This document shows, piece after piece, positions 14,650 through 16,368 of a DNA stretch of 16,368 nucleotides. Source of the DNA: Holophagaceae bacterium UBA692. GTDB taxonomy: Bacteria; Acidobacteriota; Holophagae; Holophagales; Holophagaceae. The stretch's first letter is position 1. Every line of letters begins with the position of its first letter. The stretch lies in NCBI GenBank assembly GCA_002297665.1, contig DBMS01000205.1, forward strand, positions 1 to 16,368. The letters are read 5' to 3'. The notes beneath the pieces are model-generated. The model did no database searches. It saw only the letters and a list, made by a program, of their open reading frames with translations, and was not told the origin of the DNA. The position numbers and the translations under genes are program-made.

Positions 14650-15492
14650 ATGGCGCTTCCCCATCCGACCCCCGTCCAGGCGCGGACCATCGCGCGCCAC
14701 CACCTGACCTTCCTGGGGTCCGGAGGCTCGCCCATGCTTTTCTGCCACGGGTTCGGCATGGACCAGACCCTCTGGCGGCGCCTCGCTCCCGGCTTCGCCG
14801 GCCGGCACCGGGTGGTGCTCATGGACCACGTGGGCTCCGGCGCCTCGGATGCGGGCGCCTACCGGCGCGAGCGCTACGGCGCGCTGGAAGGCTACATCCA
14901 GGACGTCCTGGAGCTCTTGGCGGTCTTCGACCTGCGGGACGTGGTCTTCGTGGGGCACTCGGTCAGCGCGATGATCGGACTGCAGGCCGCCCTCCGGGAA
15001 CCCGGGCGGTTCCGCTGCCTGGTCATGCTCGGCGCCTCGCCGCGCTACCTGGACGACGCGGGCTACCGGGGCGGATTCACCCAGCGGGACGTGGATGAGT
15101 TGCTGACGGCCTTCGACCTGAACCGGGAAGCCTGGGCGGGAGAGATGGCGCGCGCCGCCGTGGCCGATCCCCGGCGCCCGGATGTGGCCGGCGAAGTGGA
15201 GCGCGCCTTCCTGGCCTGTGAACCGGGCATCCTGCGGCACTTCGCCCGGACCACCTTCGCGGTGGACGCGCGGCCGAGCCTGGGCGCCTGCCGCCATCCG
15301 GTGCTGCTCCTGCAGTCCCGGGAGGATCCCATCGTGCCGGTGGCGGTCAGCGAGTACCTGAAGGACGCCATTCCCGGCGCCCGCCTGCACTACCTGGAAA
15401 CCTCGGGGCACTTCGCCCAGCTGAGCGCCCCGGGGGAGGTGGCGGGGGCCATGGAGGCCTTCCTCACGACGCTGGAGCCCGGGCATGGCTGA
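14650..15492 (+). CDS. RsbQ-like alpha/beta hydrolase
   Basis: A 280-aa alpha/beta hydrolase of the RsbQ/KAI2/D14 group. The catalytic triad is readable: S104 in GHSVSAMIG, D226 in SREDPIVP, and H254 in TSGHFAQL. Its spacing (122 and 28 residues) is nearly that of Bacillus RsbQ (S96, D219, H247 from memory). The oxyanion region CHGFGMDQTLW (32-42) is also typical. The protein is cytosolic, with no signal peptide. In B. subtilis RsbQ binds or processes a small hydrophobic ligand and activates RsbP, a PAS-containing phosphatase that reports energy stress. Here the next gene, overlapping by 8 nt, is a PAS histidine kinase whose PAS domain resembles that of RsbP, so this protein is probably its upstream sensor. 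No clear Shine-Dalgarno precedes the ATG. The ligand is unknown. Confidence 0.92.
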   Translation: MALPHPTPVQARTIARHHLTFLGSGGSPMLFCHGFGMDQTLWRRLAPGFAGRHRVVLMDHVGSGASDAGAYRRERYGALEGYIQDVLELLAVFDLRDVVFVGHSVSAMIGLQAALREPGRFRCLVMLGASPRYLDDAGYRGGFTQRDVDELLTAFDLNREAWAGEMARAAVADPRRPDVAGEVERAFLACEPGILRHFARTTFAVDARPSLGACRHPVLLLQSREDPIVPVAVSEYLKDAIPGARLHYLETSGHFAQLSAPGEVAGAMEAFLTTLEPGHG

Positions 15493-16368
15493 GTTCTGCG
15501 AACCCTGGGACGCGGACTGGTTCGAAAGCGCCCCGGTGGGCTTCCTGGCGGCCGCTCCCGACGGCCGGGTCCTGCGGGCCAACGCCACCCTGCTGGCGTG
15601 GACGGGGCACACCGGGGCGTCCCTGGCGACCCTCGCCTGGCCCGGCGGGGTCCTCACGCCCGCAGGACGGGTCCTGGTTCACACCCACCACGTGCCGGTC
15701 CTGGCCGCCGGAGGCCGGCCCGGGCGCATCGCGGTGGATCTGCTTCGCCGGGACGGCAGCCGGTTCCACGTGCTCCTGGAGGCGGAGGCCCATGGGGAAC
15801 CGGGCAGGGGGCTTCACCACCGCATGACCTTCGTGCCGGCGGTGGAGCGGGAGGTGTGGGAGCGCGACCTGGTGGAGGCCCGCCGCCTGGCGGAGGATCT
15901 GGTCGATGAGATGCGCGAGCTGAACCAGGACCTGGAACGTCGCGTGGCCGAGCGGACCGAGCTCCAGGCCCAGGCCAACCGGGACCTCGACGCCTTCGTG
16001 CGCACCGTGGCCCACGATCTGCGGAATCCGCTCCAGGCCCTGGTCTCCCTGGCCGATATCCTGACGTTCAGGGCCGGACCCGCCCTGGCCGAGGAGGACC
16101 GGCAGGTGCTGGCGCGGATCGTGGAGGTGGGCGCCACCATGGGCAAGATGGTGGAGGCGCTGCTGCAGCTGGCCGTCGCCAACGACCGGCCCCTGCGCAA
16201 GGGATGGGTGGACCTGTCGGCGGCGGCGGGGGCCCTGGCCGCGGAGTACCAGGCCTCCTCGCCGGGCCGGGAGACCACCTGGGACATCCAGCCGGGGCTG
16301 CGGGCCTGGGGCGATCCGGGGCTGCTGGACGTGGTCCTGCGCAACCTGCTGGGCAACGCCTTCAAGTA
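15485..16368 (+). CDS. PAS-domain sensor histidine kinase (partial, 3' end beyond window)
   Basis: The first 294 residues of a soluble histidine kinase. The N-terminal PAS domain (about 8-105; FESAPVGFLAAAPDGRVLRA, VPVLAAGGRPGRIAVDLLRRDG) has the pattern of the RsbP PAS domain, including the PLL...EI..DL.R.DG...PVLL segment. A coiled coil follows (about 117-160; LVDEMRELNQDLERRVAERT), then the HisKA dimerisation domain with the phospho-acceptor H177 in TVAHDLRNPL, and the start of the ATPase domain with the N box NLLGNAF at the window edge. There are no membrane segments. The ATG at 15485 lies inside the last codons of the hydrolase gene (8-nt overlap), a sign of tight coupling. A response regulator is probably encoded further downstream. 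The catalytic G boxes and any extra C-terminal domains are not visible. Confidence 0.92.
   Translation, partial: MAEFCEPWDADWFESAPVGFLAAAPDGRVLRANATLLAWTGHTGASLATLAWPGGVLTPAGRVLVHTHHVPVLAAGGRPGRIAVDLLRRDGSRFHVLLEAEAHGEPGRGLHHRMTFVPAVEREVWERDLVEARRLAEDLVDEMRELNQDLERRVAERTELQAQANRDLDAFVRTVAHDLRNPLQALVSLADILTFRAGPALAEEDRQVLARIVEVGATMGKMVEALLQLAVANDRPLRKGWVDLSAAAGALAAEYQASSPGRETTWDIQPGLRAWGDPGLLDVVLRNLLGNAFK

Overview
This window comes from a GC-rich Gram-negative bacterium: it carries a TonB-dependent outer-membrane receptor and a periplasmic-type S41 protease. The gene content and codon style recall soil or sediment Acidobacteriota of the Holophagae (Geothrix-like) type. That placement is an impression from reading, not a search result, and is the least certain statement here.

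Layout. (1) 1-1633, minus strand: guanylate kinase (gmk) followed 11 nt later by an S41 C-terminal-processing protease cut by the left edge. (2) 1747-2131, plus strand: a complete tmRNA (ssrA) with a readable tag reading frame (ANDNFELALAA) and a strong terminator. (3) 2132-4440: an accessory pocket between ssrA and a LysR gene. It has about 400 nt without a gene, a two-gene cassette (unrecognised 275-aa protein plus a PIN-domain nuclease) of visibly lower GC than its surroundings, and a Fic-family gene on the minus strand that has lost its catalytic core. (4) 4441-7366: a LysR regulator divergent from a DHA2-type MFS exporter, with a perfect 8-bp inverted repeat between them. The exporter frame runs 114 nt into an opposing small membrane-protein gene. 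(5) 7410-9551: an AraC regulator with a cupin sensor domain, divergent from an aldo/keto reductase. (6) 9694-13362: an iron-uptake-like pair, a TonB-dependent receptor with an N-terminal STN domain and a PepSY transmembrane protein overlapping it by one base. They lie behind a sigma70-like promoter buried in a palindromic, Fur-box-like operator. (7) 13374-14501, minus: a sugar-transfer-type ATP-grasp protein. (8) 14650 to the right edge: an RsbQ-like alpha/beta hydrolase overlapping by 8 nt a histidine kinase with an RsbP-like PAS domain, cut by the edge.

How the genes fit together. Three divergent regulator/target arrangements or operator-controlled units (LysR-MFS, AraC-reductase, operator-TonB receptor) suggest small locally regulated modules. 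The two parts most worth following up are the RsbQ/PAS/histidine kinase pair, which looks like the Bacillus energy-stress sensor RsbQ-RsbP with the phosphatase output replaced by a kinase, and the unknown protein/PIN cassette beside ssrA. No integrase, insertion sequence, CRISPR array, tRNA or rRNA gene was found.
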